From Xiphophorus maculatus (taxonomy: Eukaryota > Chordata > Actinopteri > Cyprinodontiformes > Poeciliidae): a stretch of DNA of 64,000 bases. The translations under genes and the position numbers were made by a program. This document shows, one piece after another, positions 12,542-25,460 of this stretch; position 1 is the stretch's first letter, and every line of letters begins with the position of its first letter. The notes under the pieces were generated by a model. The model did no database searches. It was given only the letters and a program-made list of their open reading frames with translations, and was not told the DNA's origin. The stretch covers positions 12,252,996 through 12,316,995 of the forward strand of contig NC_036457.1 in assembly GCF_002775205.1 (NCBI RefSeq), in the 5' to 3' direction.

Positions 12542-14048
12542 GAAGAAGGCACACATCTTTTTTAACATAAGAGAAAGACTGAAGTGTAATTAGGACATGA
12601 GAATATAGTTATTTTTCTTTTTAATGCTAGCAGCATAAATTACACCCCCAGTTCCTGTTGTTTTTGTTGTAAGGAGAACCTTTAAACCTGTTGTGACTTA
12701 ACTGACAGAAAAAAGGTCATTTTAAATTCTCCCCACTCACAAGTTAATGTAATAAAAAAAAATTTTAAAATGCCTAATTTATGTTCAGACATCTAAAACG
12801 GTTCTACAATATCCAATTAATTCTAATTGTGTCCTAAGCTGAAATTCTCAAAAGAAATGGAGCAATTAAATTTCTGCTTTGGCTCTACTCTGGGGACGAG
12901 AGGCGTTTTATTTTAGCTGATGGTGGAGAGGCTTTTTCATCTAAGTCTCTACAAAAGGCGATTTCATGAGTATCTGTAATAGTTTCCTAACAGAGCAGCA
13001 GCGATCACTGGGCTATGCAAGGCAGTACGGCCACCTGTGTTCCTTATGTTTGGAGCATCCGACTGACTTGTAGTTGTGCTTTGTTTACAACTTGAACATA
13101 CTGTATACCTGCATCGTGCAATTCACTGTATTATACTGTATCTGCTGTGCATTGATGTGACTATGATCACGTGTTAGGTTTGCCACTTTAATGTATTCTC
13201 ATGGGGACTAGGAACATATTTACAGCCCAGTGTATTATACAAGTCTGTTTCAAGTGAATAATGAACGAGTTCATTGTGTTTGTTTTAAGATGAGATTGTT
13301 TTTCTGTATTTTTGTCTCTCGGTTTCTCTGTGTGTTTTGGTTATCAGCAAAGCAGGACGAACAGCGACTAAAGTCGTCTAGACCCTATACCTCAATTCAT
13401 ATTTTGAAAATTACACTGGGCTTGGAAGCGGGCCATGGGATTCTCCTGGGAGTCAGTGGCACAGAAATAAAGTGACATCACCGGCTGGGTATTAAAAAAA
13501 ATGTAGATGAAGTTACCGCAATTGGTGGTGGGGGAGGAGGCGCACATTCCTCGGAGGAAAGCTACTTATTCGTTGCTCCATTTGCGGACTTACCTCATCT
13601 CCATGCACTCTGAGATGACGAGATTTACATAAAACATGGAAGAACCTCCCCGGCCGATCTGTTCCACAGTGTAAAGAGGAACCTGCTAGGTGTGCGCACC
13701 ACAGACTAGTGATTACCCAAGAGGTTTCTCTCCCTCTTCAAAAGCAATATGTTTGCATTTGTGATATATGAATCAAGTTAAAAGGGAGCTTTGGTTCATT
13801 GTAATTACAAACTTTCTTCATGCTTGAAGGGGGGACAGGCTAACTATGTGCACTGTTCTGTGAAGAAAAGAAAATGAAAAAAAAAATGGAAAGAAGCCAA
13901 ACACAGCTGGGATTCACTGGACAGGACTCTGTGGCATTTTCATGTGTTTTGTTAGTTGTATTTATGCCTACTGTATCCATGTGTAAATAAATGCTTTTGT
14001 GGGGGAGTAGGACAGCCAGATTTAACAATGCACTGAATGTACAGTGAC

Positions 14049-14054
14049 AATAAA
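14049..14054 (+). terminator. esrrb: Putative distal poly(A) signal of esrrb
   Basis: AATAAA preceded by TGTACAGTGAC. It marks the right edge of the smoother block proposed as distal 3' UTR. Confidence 0.35.
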
Positions 14055-14399
14055 AAACACAATTTATGAAATCATGGTATGTGATCTTTTCATTTAAAGA
14101 ATAAGGAAAAACATCAATTCACCTGTGCAGGAAGAATTTCATTTTAAAAATGAGGATCCTCCAGGCACACTCTTTTATCTATTAAAGATGAACATGTTTT
14201 TTTTTTTTAATCAAACTGGTCAATTGCTTACATTTTTTATAAGCAACAAAGCCACTGAAAATAACACAAGGAAAGAAATGGATCAGAGATATGTCTGTAA
14301 TCACAAAGTAGTCTACTCAAATCGGTCCAGAAATCAAGTTATACGTAATCAAGAGAAATGGCACAGAAATAATTACTATCAGCTATCATGTTTGGTTTT

Positions 14400-15250
14400 T
14401 TTTTGGGGGGGGGGTTGTTTTGTCTTTTTTTTGCAAAGGGTCTCACATTTCCCTCAAGCACACTCGGATTAATCCAAGCATTAATGGTGGATATATGAGG
14501 GTTAGCTACCCAGGTCCTGCTGGAGGAAAACCTTCCCAAACTCTGACATTTCTAGCTCTGCTCATCTTCTCTGTTCTGGTTTCCAAATAGCAAAGCTTTA
14601 GACTCATCTGTTAAAAGAATGATACTCCAGAAGTCATGGTCCTTGTCTACGCTATCTCTATTAGTCTTCTGTCTGTTTTTTCTTATAGAGCAATGATTTC
14701 TTTTTTGCACAGCTCCCACTGAATGAAAATTGTCCTTACACGACCTAGCATATCAACTGTAGCAAAAAGCTAATTTAGGTGTGTGATATGTTAGTTGTTT
14801 TGTCCTTTTTTTACATTTTGAGTTCTCTCTCAGTGTACATGTGTGGATACTTGGACCTGGGCATGTTGGGAATTATTTAAATTGTCCTTAAAGTGTTTAC
14901 TATAATCTTAAGGGCAATTTGAAATTCTTTTGGGACCTTTTTAAATTGATTACTGCAGACTCATAAACTGCTGCGGTGTTGACACTCTCCGAGTTCTTAC
15001 CATAGTTTTTCACTTCAACACTCAGGACCACACCAACTGAATTTCTGAGATTTAAGTATTTGAAACTTTCCCAGAAATGCTGATTAATGTCATCATGTGC
15101 TCAATTGCTGCGCAATCTGGGATGATCCTAATTTATTCTTTTCTATAAATTACAAATTGTAATATCCATGTGCCCGAACATGTTAGAAGTGAACATAATC
15201 TGTCATAGGTGAGTGTTTTCTGCTGTGTTTACAGGACTTCTAAATATCTA
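14400..15250 (-). mobile_element. Possible highly decayed Tc1/mariner-type relic
   Basis: Phrases such as GACTCATCTGTTAAAAGAAT and CTCCAGAAGTCATGGTCC resemble the reverse complement of fish Tc1/mariner transposase genes around the region that encodes the YGxxNWSDE-like part. No terminal repeats or frame could be traced, so edges and identity are weak. Confidence 0.3.
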
Positions 15251-15479
15251 GTGCTGTTGGAACCATGATATTGAAGTGAAAAGAGTGTAGTTTTACAATA
15301 AACATTTTAAATTAACCACAGCAGGTGTAATAAATTACCGTAAGACACATACCTCTAAGAAAGTAGCTTTCAGATGAGAAAATGGCTCTTAATAAGGCAG
15401 TCGGTCGATTTTAAAGAAAATACCCACCAGTGTGAACAAATTTGTTGATTTCACACTTTGTTGTCATTTCAAACAATCT

Positions 15480-15760
15480 GAAAGGTGACCAATTATTTTC
15501 ACATAAATAAACAGGCATCTGTGTTCGCCTGCGCGGTTGACAAGATGGTGCCTCAGGGTGTAACGGCATCCTCCTGCCCCAGACCGACGGTTGGGCGGCT
15601 GTCTACTCCGTGTCCCGATTGACCTTCCGTTGGCTACAACGCTGGCTGAATGCACATCTGACACACTCCCGTCCTTTGTGGTGCAATCCTGTGGAAGTCA
15701 TTTCATTTACTGGCCTTTCAACTCCAGCCAATATAAGGGGTGAGTGGGGGGGCTGGGTGA
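15480..15760. promoter_or_regulatory. Candidate conserved non-coding block downstream of esrrb
   Basis: A GC-balanced island in AT-rich surroundings with no repeats or recognisable frame. It could be an enhancer-type element. Judged from composition only. Confidence 0.25.
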
Positions 15761-16050
15761 GTAAGTCTGTGTTTAATCAGCCTGCCACAAAGCATTCCCC
15801 TAAACAAAATCAGTCATGATGTTCGGATTGAAAAAAAAAAAAACACTCAACAGAAAATTGACATAAACAAAAACTTTGGCAATTTTTTATCTTTTAAAGA
15901 CAATCGTGGTAGAAAGGGACTCCATATTGATAATGCCAATTGTGGTGATTGCTTAGCAAATAAAATTAGAGAATAAAGTACTCCACTAAAATTGCTGATG
16001 TCGTTTTATGCGCGTTGCCTTAATTACAACAATAAGACTTTTTTTGAAAT

Positions 16051-16260
16051 ATGACAGATCAGGACCCCTTTTCAAGCCAAACTATTTCTGAGCAATCTCC
16101 AATGGAAGATTTCATCTTTTCGATGTCACAGGATCTTGAAAATGGACTAAAATCATTAGTTTCCAAAGTGGATACTGCAGTAGATAGCATGATTTCATCA
16201 TCCCTACCCCTCAAAAAAACATCTGGCACAAAAAGCCCAAAACTGCAAGGAACAAAGTAG
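16051..16260 (+). CDS. Unrecognised short ORF, 69 codons
   Basis: An ATG-started frame ending in TAG. It has an acidic, Ser-rich first half (SSQTISEQSPMEDF), a helix-friendly middle (SQDLENGLKSLVSKVDTAVD) and a Lys/Thr-rich tail. Composition is more protein-like than neighbouring chance frames, and there is no low-complexity run. I do not recognise a family. It has no obvious promoter, and a CAG lies just inside the start, so it could be part of an exon, a fragment of a retroelement or retrogene, or chance. No partner exon was found nearby. Confidence 0.2.
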   Translation: MTDQDPFSSQTISEQSPMEDFIFSMSQDLENGLKSLVSKVDTAVDSMISSSLPLKKTSGTKSPKLQGTK

Positions 16261-16339
16261 TAAAAAAATACTAAATCAAAAGCTCTTGATAAAATGTCTC
16301 TTTAACTTGTGTGACAAGATTATCCGGGGTTTTTTTTTC

Positions 16340-16760
16340 CTCTTTTCTTCTGTCACACAGAGGGGAATTAGGGCATGGCCCACTGTCCTCCTACTGACTT
16401 TCCATCTCATAAAACCCTGTTTCATTCTCTTTAAAATGCAGCTTACTGTCAGGCTCGTTGGCAAGCTCTGGTCTGTTAATCACCCATTCCTGATGCCACA
16501 CACAGTAAATCTATTATCACACTCCTAAATGCAACCTTGTGCCGGGCCAACCGGCTTCAGACACTCTTTCTGTATACTCACATTTCATCCTTTGGCTCAT
16601 ACGAGGATTATTCATCGGCCGAGGTGTGAGTCCCCTGAGAATAGGCCTTAAAGTGTCAGTCATGTTTATTCGGAGTGGTGTTGTCTTAGACGATGTAACC
16701 AGGTGAAAGTGACTGAAGGAGATAGGAAACCATCAATATGTTCACTGTGTAAATTGAAGA
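16340..16760. promoter_or_regulatory. Candidate conserved non-coding element
   Basis: Balanced sequence with CTGTTAATCACCC, GGATTATTCATCGG and other homeodomain-type cores; no frame or repeat explains it. Texture resembles conserved enhancers in gene deserts. Confidence 0.3.
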
Positions 16761-17409
16761 AGGTCATGATTTATGGCTCCTGGCTGCAGGGTGCATACAT
16801 GCTGAATCTACTCTTTTTTTTTCCTGCTCTAGTCCGGCTCAAGGACAGGTAAGCGTTCCTTTTTCCACAGCTCATCCCTAACACCACTGCTGCGCAGCCT
16901 GTGGCACTTGCTGATGAACGTCTCTGCGAATGGCTGCTGTTTTTTCTTAAAGGAGTTGAGCACCATCTATGGGTGGCAATAATAACTGAGGGGAAGCGTA
17001 GATGATCAGATAGCAGTATGTTCAACCTTTTTTTTCCCTATTTTTCCTCACCTCATCAGTCATTCTCTTCTGTCGCTGGGGTCTCAGACATAGAGGGGGC
17101 AGCTGTGGGTATCTAAGACCCTTGAACAGCTGCAAATCCCCCAAAGGCATCGCATCTGTTCAAATCACACAGCCTGTATCTCTGCTACAGCAAGTTACAG
17201 TACTTAACAAGGTTCTGAATGGTCTATTGACCATTGAGCAGATGGTGAGTTATGGTACGATGTTATAGGACTGAGAAGAAAGCGGACTTTCCTCCTTGCA
17301 GGGTTCATATGGAGTCTGTAATAGCATACAATTGTATGGAATATGAATTCACTTTTTTCCCATGTTGAACATGTACAGAAAAAGAAATGTATGGGGAAAA
17401 TGTTTGAAT

Positions 17410-17790
17410 TTACATTTCATGTTCTTAGTCTTTTTCATTGTGTCTTACTTCCATCCCATCATTTTGGCCTTCTTTTCCTCCTTGTTTTCTAATTGATTCC
17501 TTCTTAATTTCTTCCATTCTTTGTGTCTTCATTCTGTCTTTCTTCATTTTTGTCATTTCTCCCAGCCTTTCCTCCCTTTTTTCCTTATTTTCTTCCTACT
17601 TTCTGTCTTTCATTCTTTTGTTTTATGTGTTATTCCTTACTTTCTGACTTTAGTTCGTTGTCATTTCTTCCTATCTGTAATTTATTTCATCTTTCTTTCC
17701 TTGTGTCCTTGCATTCTTACTTCACTTTGTGTTTTTTTTTTTATTTCGTTTTCGGATTCCATATTCATTTATTTATCTAATTATTCAGTT
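17410..17790. repeat. Polypyrimidine low-complexity tract (degenerate CTTT/CCTT)
   Basis: About 380 bp made almost entirely of C and T on the + strand in loose TTCC/TTTC units. It produces several Phe/Ser/Leu-rich chance frames in all three forward frames. Interpreted as an old expanded simple repeat. Confidence 0.85.
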
Positions 17791-18019
17791 CATTATAATA
17801 ATTGTCAAACTTGCGTGTTGCTTTGCTATTTAAAACTATCCTAGAGGATTGAGATTTCAAAGGTTAAGTCTGCAACTTTTACATGCAAAATATGTAAATG
17901 AGTTGAAAATGGGACATTTTAATAAGGCCACATGAGGAGAAATCAGCACTTAGTCATGAATTCATTTCAGAAGACCAATAAACACAACAAAGTCTTCCCT
18001 TAAACTTAAAATATATTAT

Positions 18020-18400
18020 TTATTTGTATGATTTATTGCATCTGGGCACCTCCGATAGTCTTCCTCTGCCTTCGGAGTGAGCAGACAGCACAAATGGAGC
18101 GCTCATTAGCATTTGACCTCCACATTATGCTTTGTTTACCTGCCTCTACTCACCTTTATATCTCCTCAGACAAAATCAGGGCTTTTTCACTGAAGCATCT
18201 CGACTGTGACACAGTTTTGTTATTGCGCGCCAAAGCTAAACACCACATTTGCATTGCAAGATTTTTTTCTTTTTTTTTTTCTTTAGTGAACAGAAGCAAG
18301 CCAAGGCCATAGGAGCTCAGTCATGTAACGGGACTTATCTCCTCCTGGATACTGTCATCCGCACTCTGCAGTCCCTTCAGCTACTCAAAAAATCCCCTGG
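18020..18400. promoter_or_regulatory. Candidate conserved non-coding element
   Basis: Balanced block containing GCTCATTAGCATTTGACC, TTTGTTTACCTGCC (a forkhead-like core) and GCGCGCCAAA (E2F-like). Composition differs from the flanks and no coding frame is convincing. Regulatory status is inference. Confidence 0.3.
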
Positions 18401-18725
18401 GATGATAAAGAGAAAAATGAACAAAAGTTATTCATCTTATTATGCAAAAGGAAGAAATTGTGGGTTTACTAATTGCATACTTGAGCAAACCGAATTGAAA
18501 GCACTTCCATGTTTTCCGATGTGATACAAAATAATTATATTGTAAATAATTTGTTGTGCTGATTGTGAAGTAGAAGCAAGCTAGGGGAAATCATTTCAAC
18601 TGCAATTATGTGCTCTACAAAAAGTATTTTCACATTTTATGGGTGAGCAGATTATGCATACGGCGTGAGCAAATACAATCAACAAGTAAGGGCAAATATC
18701 CACGGAAAATGTATCCGAAAACATG

Positions 18726-18741
18726 ACACACACACACACAA
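18726..18741. repeat. (AC)n microsatellite
   Basis: A short run of AC dinucleotides, about eight units. Confidence 0.9.
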
Positions 18742-18829
18742 ACACTGAGTTAGCAGATTGGTGGGCGTAGCAGGTAGCTGTGGTTAATTGCACAGCGAGA
18801 AACTGTTCTCTAATTTATTTCTCGCCTGT

Positions 18830-19060
18830 ACAAGAGTGATCATGAAGCTGCTTTCATTTCACAGAACACAATTTTCATATTTAATGAGCATGACTCCAAT
18901 ACAATTACAGTAATTAGTCAAATCTCACTCACGGCCAATGGAGCTCGCCACCATTATTAGTGGATCTTATTAATGATGTTGCACATGCGGTGCTCATAGG
19001 GTAATTGAGGGCATGTGTGGGTATATGGGAGCGGGAATACTGGAGATTGGAAAACAGTGG
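18830..19060. promoter_or_regulatory. Candidate conserved non-coding element rich in homeodomain cores
   Basis: Dense ATTA/TAAT motifs (TTTAATGAGC, ACAGTAATTAGTC, TTATTAGTGG, TTATTAATGATG, GGTAATTGAGG) within about 200 bp of otherwise complex sequence. This is the strongest enhancer-like texture in the desert. Conservation was not testable here. Confidence 0.35.
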
Positions 19061-19268
19061 TGGTCTGTTTTCTCTCTTTGCTTATGCTAAGTGGAGGTTG
19101 ATTTAACGTTAATATTGTTAAACCTGAAAAAAGGCTGCTGGATTTTCCAAAATATTAATTATTTTGATTTTCTTCACAATACACATTCAATGCAGGAACT
19201 GTAAAAACATAAGTCTAGTTTGTTTGAGCCTTTGTTTTTTCTGCTGCCAGAATACTTAAATATACTTA

Positions 19269-19850
19269 CAGTGCCTTGAAGAAATATCTGTGTACCCATT
19301 GAAGTTTTGCTTTTCACACAATATCAAACTGAAGTTTGATTTTATTAGGATTTGTTTCGTAACATACTGACACAAAATAATAATTAAATGTGAAGTGGAA
19401 TGAAAAGGATATGTGCTTTTGAATTTTCTTCACAGACAAAAAAATAGAAAATTGTGGCATGTAGGTGTAAAGTTTAAAGCAATCCCAAACACTGAATATC
19501 TCACAGAGCTCTGTTCCTCCCATCGTCTGAAGCACAGACTTTAAAAAATGAGTTTTTGCAAAATAAAATGTAAACAAATTCAAGAAAGTACAGTAGATTT
19601 CCGTTTTAATTGGTTTTGTATATTTTAAGCATTGATTCAAGTGATGCACCTCTCTACTTCTTTGCAACTTAACTACAAAGCTGGTATCAGATGTTCTTTT
19701 CCAATCCGGTCTGTGTCCATGTCTGTAGCCAATAAATCTAGTTCTGTTTTTAGATCTATTTTGAGTTCTCTGTGATGGGCTGGCAACTAATCCAGACTGT
19801 AGCCTGTCTTTCACCCAAGGACCACTGGAGATAGGACAAATTCTTTTTGC
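19269..19850 (+). mobile_element. Decayed Tc1/mariner transposon (5' part)
   Basis: Starts CAGTGCCTTGAAGAAATATC directly after a TA dinucleotide at 19267-19268. This is the same terminal repeat, in opposite orientation, as the end of the relic at 3154. It continues with the usual sub-terminal AAACTGAAGTTTGATTTTAT and GTGAAGTGGAATGAAA sequences of fish Tc1-like elements. The coding part is lost or scrambled and the right end was not found. Confidence 0.7.
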
Positions 19851-20129
19851 TAGTCTTTAAAATGGGAATCACAAGAGAACATGCTATTCGAACGACACCA
19901 ATTGGACACCGGGTCCTTATTATGGTCTCGCACAGATCTTCAGGTACCTGGCTTCTTGAAGTTGCTGGTGAGACTTCTCGTTTATAGACAAAAGTACTAT
20001 TGTGAAAATGTACCATTGAGAAAGGCATACTATGGATTGTGTGAAGAAAAAAAAACTGAAAAAAAGGTTTTAATATTCTTTTCCACTAGTCTTTACATAA
20101 ACAAGTGAAAATTTTAATCTCAGAAGTTT

Positions 20130-20460
20130 GTCTCAATGGCCTCTTACCCAATTAAGGGCAGTGTCACCGCTAAGTTAATGAGTGCGAAGCTGCAACAGAA
20201 AAACCTCCATTAGCGCCACATAATTAGCGTAACACAGAGGAATTAGAGAGCCACAATGGCACCGCTTTGGTGCTTTTATAATTAAACAGTGGAAAAGACA
20301 ACAATTAAGCCCAATCTTAAAGCCCCCCTCAATCTCATTTAAGCCAGAAAGGACATGTTTTGTTTTCCGGAAGCTCTAGAGATGCTGCTGCTGCTTCAGT
20401 GGGAAGTTTGAATTACAGCTCAAAGACAAGAGAGTGAGGGGAGGTCATGGCAACAATGTG
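20130..20460. promoter_or_regulatory. Candidate conserved non-coding element
   Basis: Contains CCCAATTAAGGGC, GTTAATGAGTG, CATAATTAGCG, GGAATTAGAG and TATAATTAAAC in 200 bp of complex sequence, again a cluster of homeodomain-type cores. No frame or repeat accounts for it. Confidence 0.35.
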
Positions 20461-22779
20461 TGAAACACAGAGCAACAAGAAGATTTGTGAGTGGCTCATG
20501 TGGTATAACTCTTACTCATTTCTTCAAGAAGGATGTATTAAAAATGTTTGGATTTCATGTGCTAACTTTGCATCAATTTTTTTACTTTTTTTTCATTAGA
20601 CACCTACAGTATTTAAGTATTCGTTTATGAAACACTTAGATGGTTTACTGGTTTGGCTGACGTACTTATAATAACACAGCATGTGAAGAATGAAATAGCT
20701 AGAGCAACAGGTTACTCAAGCAAAACATGGAAGTTTGACTTGTTAGATGTAAAAGGTAACATTTTAATTCTAAGAAAAATAATAATGAATAAAATCTCAA
20801 AGTCCAGGAAGAAGAGTTTTTTGTTTTAAATCTCAAATATGAGATTTCATGCTGATGTAAAACTGATGAATCTAAGAGAAATGCTGAGTACGAAAGACAT
20901 GACTCTAAGCTGCTTCCTCTTCCTCTGGGTTTAGTTTCTCTGCCCTTTCTCTCCAATTTGCAAAACCTCAATCCCTGTCCCTCGCATTGATGCCAAACCT
21001 GCGTGACCTAGGTCAAGATCAATAACGCAGTTTAAAAAGGATGGACTGTGTAAATAGAGACGATGGATCCTGCAGATGAGGATGGCTTGACCACGGCCAG
21101 CCTCCAGCTGCAGCTGCAGCAGTACTGTTCCTCAACAGTAGCATTTGATCAAGTCTAAAATCAGTGACTACTCAGGAGGACATAAATATGGGGCCACAAA
21201 ACTGTGACAAATACTCAACATTTTCTTTGTAGTGTTAATGAAGATGACGACTTTGGGCCTCCATTTTTGCAAACAAAAACTGTTCAATAATTGCACAAAT
21301 ACACCATATAAAGAAAGAAGTGTATATTTCTGTTGATTATGCTAAAATTACCACTTAATCTAAATAATTATTTCACTGTATTTTTAGTCTGAAACTTGTC
21401 TAACATGTTTTTGTAAAACTTTGTAAAAACTGTTAAAAGACACACAAAACTCTTTATGAAAGCCAAAAAGGGGAGAAAGTCACAGATTCAGATCAGATTT
21501 GTTTAAAATCAGTTTAAAATACTTTTAATTCACCAATTTAACAAAAGCAAAAGTTTTGTAGTTGTTTTTTTATTTTTTTACTTTTATTGCTAAGGGCATC
21601 TGCATACATGTAAATAAAGAAATAACGGAGTTCAGAAAGGACCCTTGAGGAACTCCAGATCTAATTAAAGCTACAGCCAAAGAATATTTATTTATTTAGT
21701 CTCTTATGCCTTGTGTAAAAAAAGACTCAAAACACTGTAAGACGTGTTTTGTAAGACATTTTTTCCTTTCATCATATTAGACTCAAGAATACAATGGCTT
21801 CAGAATGAGCTAGATTTATTTTCCAACTCCATCCTTGAAGATTATTCAAATTGATACAGGTCTATATTATTTTGAACCAGATTTAGATTTGGTTAGAGCT
21901 TTCATTCCAATTTGAAACTGGAATGTTCTTTTAAACCTCAGGCAGAAAGCATAAATTAAAAATAACCTTAGGCATTAAACACAATTATCAATGCACTGCT
22001 TAAGAAAAACTTGAATGGACGTCATCTAAGAGATGAAGTTGTTTCAATACATCTGTCAATTAAAAAACAGACTCAGGCTTCACAAAAAGACTGGGGAGAT
22101 TTTACTAATGACAGAAAAACTGAAAAACTTACCAGGTTTCATCTTGGAACAGAAAATCCAAAAGGTTTATAAAAGAATAAGGGACGTAAGGCAGTTGATA
22201 GATACTAGATAAGATACAGTATGTAAGAAATCTTGACCCTTTTTTAAAGTTTAACATTTGTAAACATTTATGGAGTTTGTTCTTTTTCCACTTAATCAAG
22301 AATTTCCTCGACTGAATCACAAAAATTTAAAGAATTAATCAGTCATCTTTAATTTATTTCTATACCGAAGCTGTATCAAACATTTTTTAATATATTCAGC
22401 AAGAATCCCCAAGATAGACTTTTCACAGTAGAATCTATGTTGTTTCCTTTTTATGGGTGTGTTTCACTTGCAACAATTCCCAGAAGGAATAAACTCAGCT
22501 ACATAAAAATGCTGACCCAATACATCCACTGAATAGGTGAAGTCTTGGTGTAATTCATTCCTGCAGCATCAGTATGAACAAGATTTATATGTTTTTTTAA
22601 ATGTGGAAACCCACCGTTTTTAGCACGTTTCTATAGGGCACATTACCAGATAGCATCTTGTCCTCTAGGTAAATTTATAGAGAAAACAAAAGCATTATTC
22701 ACCCACATTTACACAGCATGCATATCGAATATAACACTTTGTGAATGCAGAACGTGCTAGTCATTATTCTACTTATCTT

Positions 22780-23100
22780 ACTTGTGTGACAGAGCACATT
22801 TGAGAGCATAAACCAACCTATTACCACACCTGTAAGCTATAGGGAGCAAACCAATCTACTGGACCTGGAGCCAGGCAGCTGCTCATATTAATCTTACAGC
22901 CCACTTCCTTTTATGACACAAAGCAAATAGTCATAAATGCTCTTATCGGCCTTTCTAATAGTGGGGACGTTCCAATCAGATTCATGGTGGCATAAACTAT
23001 AGCACTTCATCTTTATCATTTCAAACAATCACTCCTTTTTCATGGGGATCGTTAATAATAAACAGACAGCTTGTTGCATAATGAAATTCAAAGCTCTATC
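22780..23100. promoter_or_regulatory. Candidate conserved non-coding element
   Basis: Balanced complex sequence with TTATGACACAAAGCAAATAG, CATATTAATCTTAC and CCAATCAGATTC. It differs in texture from the AT-rich DNA on both sides. Inference only. Confidence 0.28.
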
Positions 23101-24959
23101 GTTTTGAAGGATCTCACATTCCGTTTACCTGTATTTACATATTTTTATGTGGGCCTTTGTTGTTTCACTGCAGTAAGAGGCATGATGAATGTGTGGTTGA
23201 GGTTCTGCTGGGACATGCTACTCGACACAGAACTGATCTGTAATCAGGACTTCTTCACTGGAAACTTTGGTGAGTCTCAGTATTGCAACACAATGAACAG
23301 TCCCTTTAATGTCTTTGTTTTCTGCAGGGTTCACTAATTGACATCACTGCCGTTTTTGCTGTGCATTGCAATATACAAAATGCAAAATTAATTAAATATA
23401 TATAGAAATGCAATTAAGTATTAAAAATATGCATTTTCTTGAGATTATCATAATATTTTTCCAGCGCAAGACTTGTCATTTATATAAAGTGAATACAAAT
23501 TTTGGGCAGTGTGTTCTTCATAATCAAATTTTCCGACTCCTTTGTATACTCTGCATAATTTGAAGAATTTTGATTAATCAATTAATAGTCCGTCCTCAAG
23601 GTCTTTTTATAAACCTATCATTAATAAAGGAAGACATTCAATTAGCAGCGAAATCTTGATTGCTGATTTTGTCATAACAGGCCCCTTTTTTTTATTCATT
23701 TTTTAAAAATGTGAGTATGGCATGAGAAGAAGAATTAACTAATTTCATTAATCTAATTGTCATCGCTCTCAACCATCCTACTAACAAGTCCAAATTAATA
23801 TGATTAATCAATTTGACGACATACAAACCCATTCAATTACAGTTTTCAAAGGCAAGTGGGTGTGTTGGGGTGATAGGGAGGCGCAGCAAATGAAGGGAGG
23901 ATGGCTTCTGAGCAGCTTTCTCTGTGAGGAGACCAGCCCACAATGTGGAAATCAAGAGAGGGCAATTAGTCATTTTGAATGGTAAACAAACGTTGATGAA
24001 ATATGGAGGGCGAAAGCTGCACCATTACTCTGACTTATTTGGGGGAAAAAATGTTGTATTGCTTTATGCAGAGAAAAATAATGGCATATCAAAATTTTTA
24101 GCCACAGAAAACCAAATGTCAGTTGGGTTTTTTTTGCAACAAAAATAATCAGGTTTAATTCAAGAATTTAAATAAGTGCTCCACTTGATTAACAGGCTCA
24201 AAATCCAATATCCCTGCATTGTATTTGAAACAGTCAAAATAAGGTTATAAGCACTTCTGAATATTTGTTAAATGGATAAAAATTGAATACAATCTACTTT
24301 TGTAACCATTTTGGGTCAGTGTTTGAAAGCACTGACAAAAAGTAAAGAAACACATTATCATTAGTTTATTTTATTAATTAGCTTTTCCCTCTGGTCCATT
24401 GATCTGGTGATATTATTTTTATATCAATCCAGAATCAGTCTTTTGTGGCCTTCTTAAATTTATACTTCTAGATGGGTTATTCAGAGAAAAAATGGTAGAA
24501 ATGTGGTGTTATGATGGTCAGAACACCATTAAAATAACAGCAATAAGAAAATAAGCGTTCTGTTACTTCAGTTCAAAGAAACCAAAATGTCTAAATTGTC
24601 AGTCGTGTGTTTTTTACTTTATGTTTTCAAATAGCAGAGAAAGCTAATCTCAAACCTCATAAACGTTTTTGCACTTTAATTGAGGTATTGTGTGGCTCAA
24701 CGTAAAAATTTGACACCAAAGTTGTAAAAAAAGATGCAGTACCAAAAAGGATTAATTTGAAACATTTGATTTACTATTCTGTTTGGATGCACTGCTAAGG
24801 TTTGACATTGTGGTGTCAAGTCAGAGTCAGAGTCCAGGAGCACATGTATACACAACCAGCCGTTATGAAGTACTGACTTGAGTGGAATTTTTTCCTTTAC
24901 ATTCTCACCAGTTTTAGTGATGTAAACACGCCTCCTAGCACTGATTCACATTTGAACCA

Positions 24960-25460
24960 CAATGGATGCCTGTTGACTGCCTTTATCTGATTTGTATATT
25001 CCACATCTAAAGTGAAGAGAGTGCTGGCGCAGCAGTTCGGGTGATGTCCTTTTATGCAACCTGCCTTATCAGCCCTGCATCACTCTTCTGCTAACCCATT
25101 TCTGATTGAGCACAGTGATTATATTAGCTTTTATAAAAGGAATAGTTCATAGAGCATTCTAATTTAGGAATTGAGGTATTACATAGGAGACAATTAGACC
25201 GTGGTTCGATTGCTACGCTGAGGCTTAGATGCTGACAGCCAAGAGAGGGCTTTGAAATGTCATACCAATTAATCTATCCAGCCATCAAACAATATTCTGG
25301 AAACAAAGTCGAGGGGGTGCGATCAATCCGCATCACTTTTCTCCTCACCGGGTTATGGGAAAATTGATTTGCCAAACAAAGCATTTTAGAAGCAGTGCAT
25401 GGACTTGTTGGGGATCTATTAGCCTCCATTGAGCATTTTGTTTAACATAGGATTTTCATC
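24960..25460. promoter_or_regulatory. Candidate conserved non-coding element
   Basis: About 500 bp of complex, balanced DNA with ACCAATTAATC, GGGTGCGATCAATCCGC and GACAATTAGACC. No repeat or coding explanation was found. Proposed as part of the esrrb regulatory landscape. Confidence 0.33.

Larger units (their letters stand above)
8887..14070 (+). other. esrrb: Proven-proximal and putative long 3' UTR of esrrb
   Basis: The sequence follows the esrrb stop codon without any sign of another gene. AATAAA signals occur at 8938-8943, 9216-9221, 13466-13471 and 14049-14054. The stretch from about 12,850 to 14,054 is smoother and less AT-rich than its surroundings and ends in ACAGTGACAATAAA, a form typical of a genuine 3' end. 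I infer that a long transcript may run to about 14,070, with 9216-9221 as a proximal alternative. A retroposed repeat at 12,417-12,541 lies within the interval. The distal extent is inference. Confidence 0.4.

Noticed and set aside
17438..17844. Three overlapping forward ORFs rich in Phe, Ser and Leu
   Set aside because: Artefacts of the polypyrimidine tract, which lacks stop codons in all forward frames.
19314..19814. 166-codon minus-strand ORF
   Set aside because: Lies over the terminal and sub-terminal part of a decayed Tc1 element, is Phe/Tyr/Lys-rich and does not resemble transposase or any host protein.
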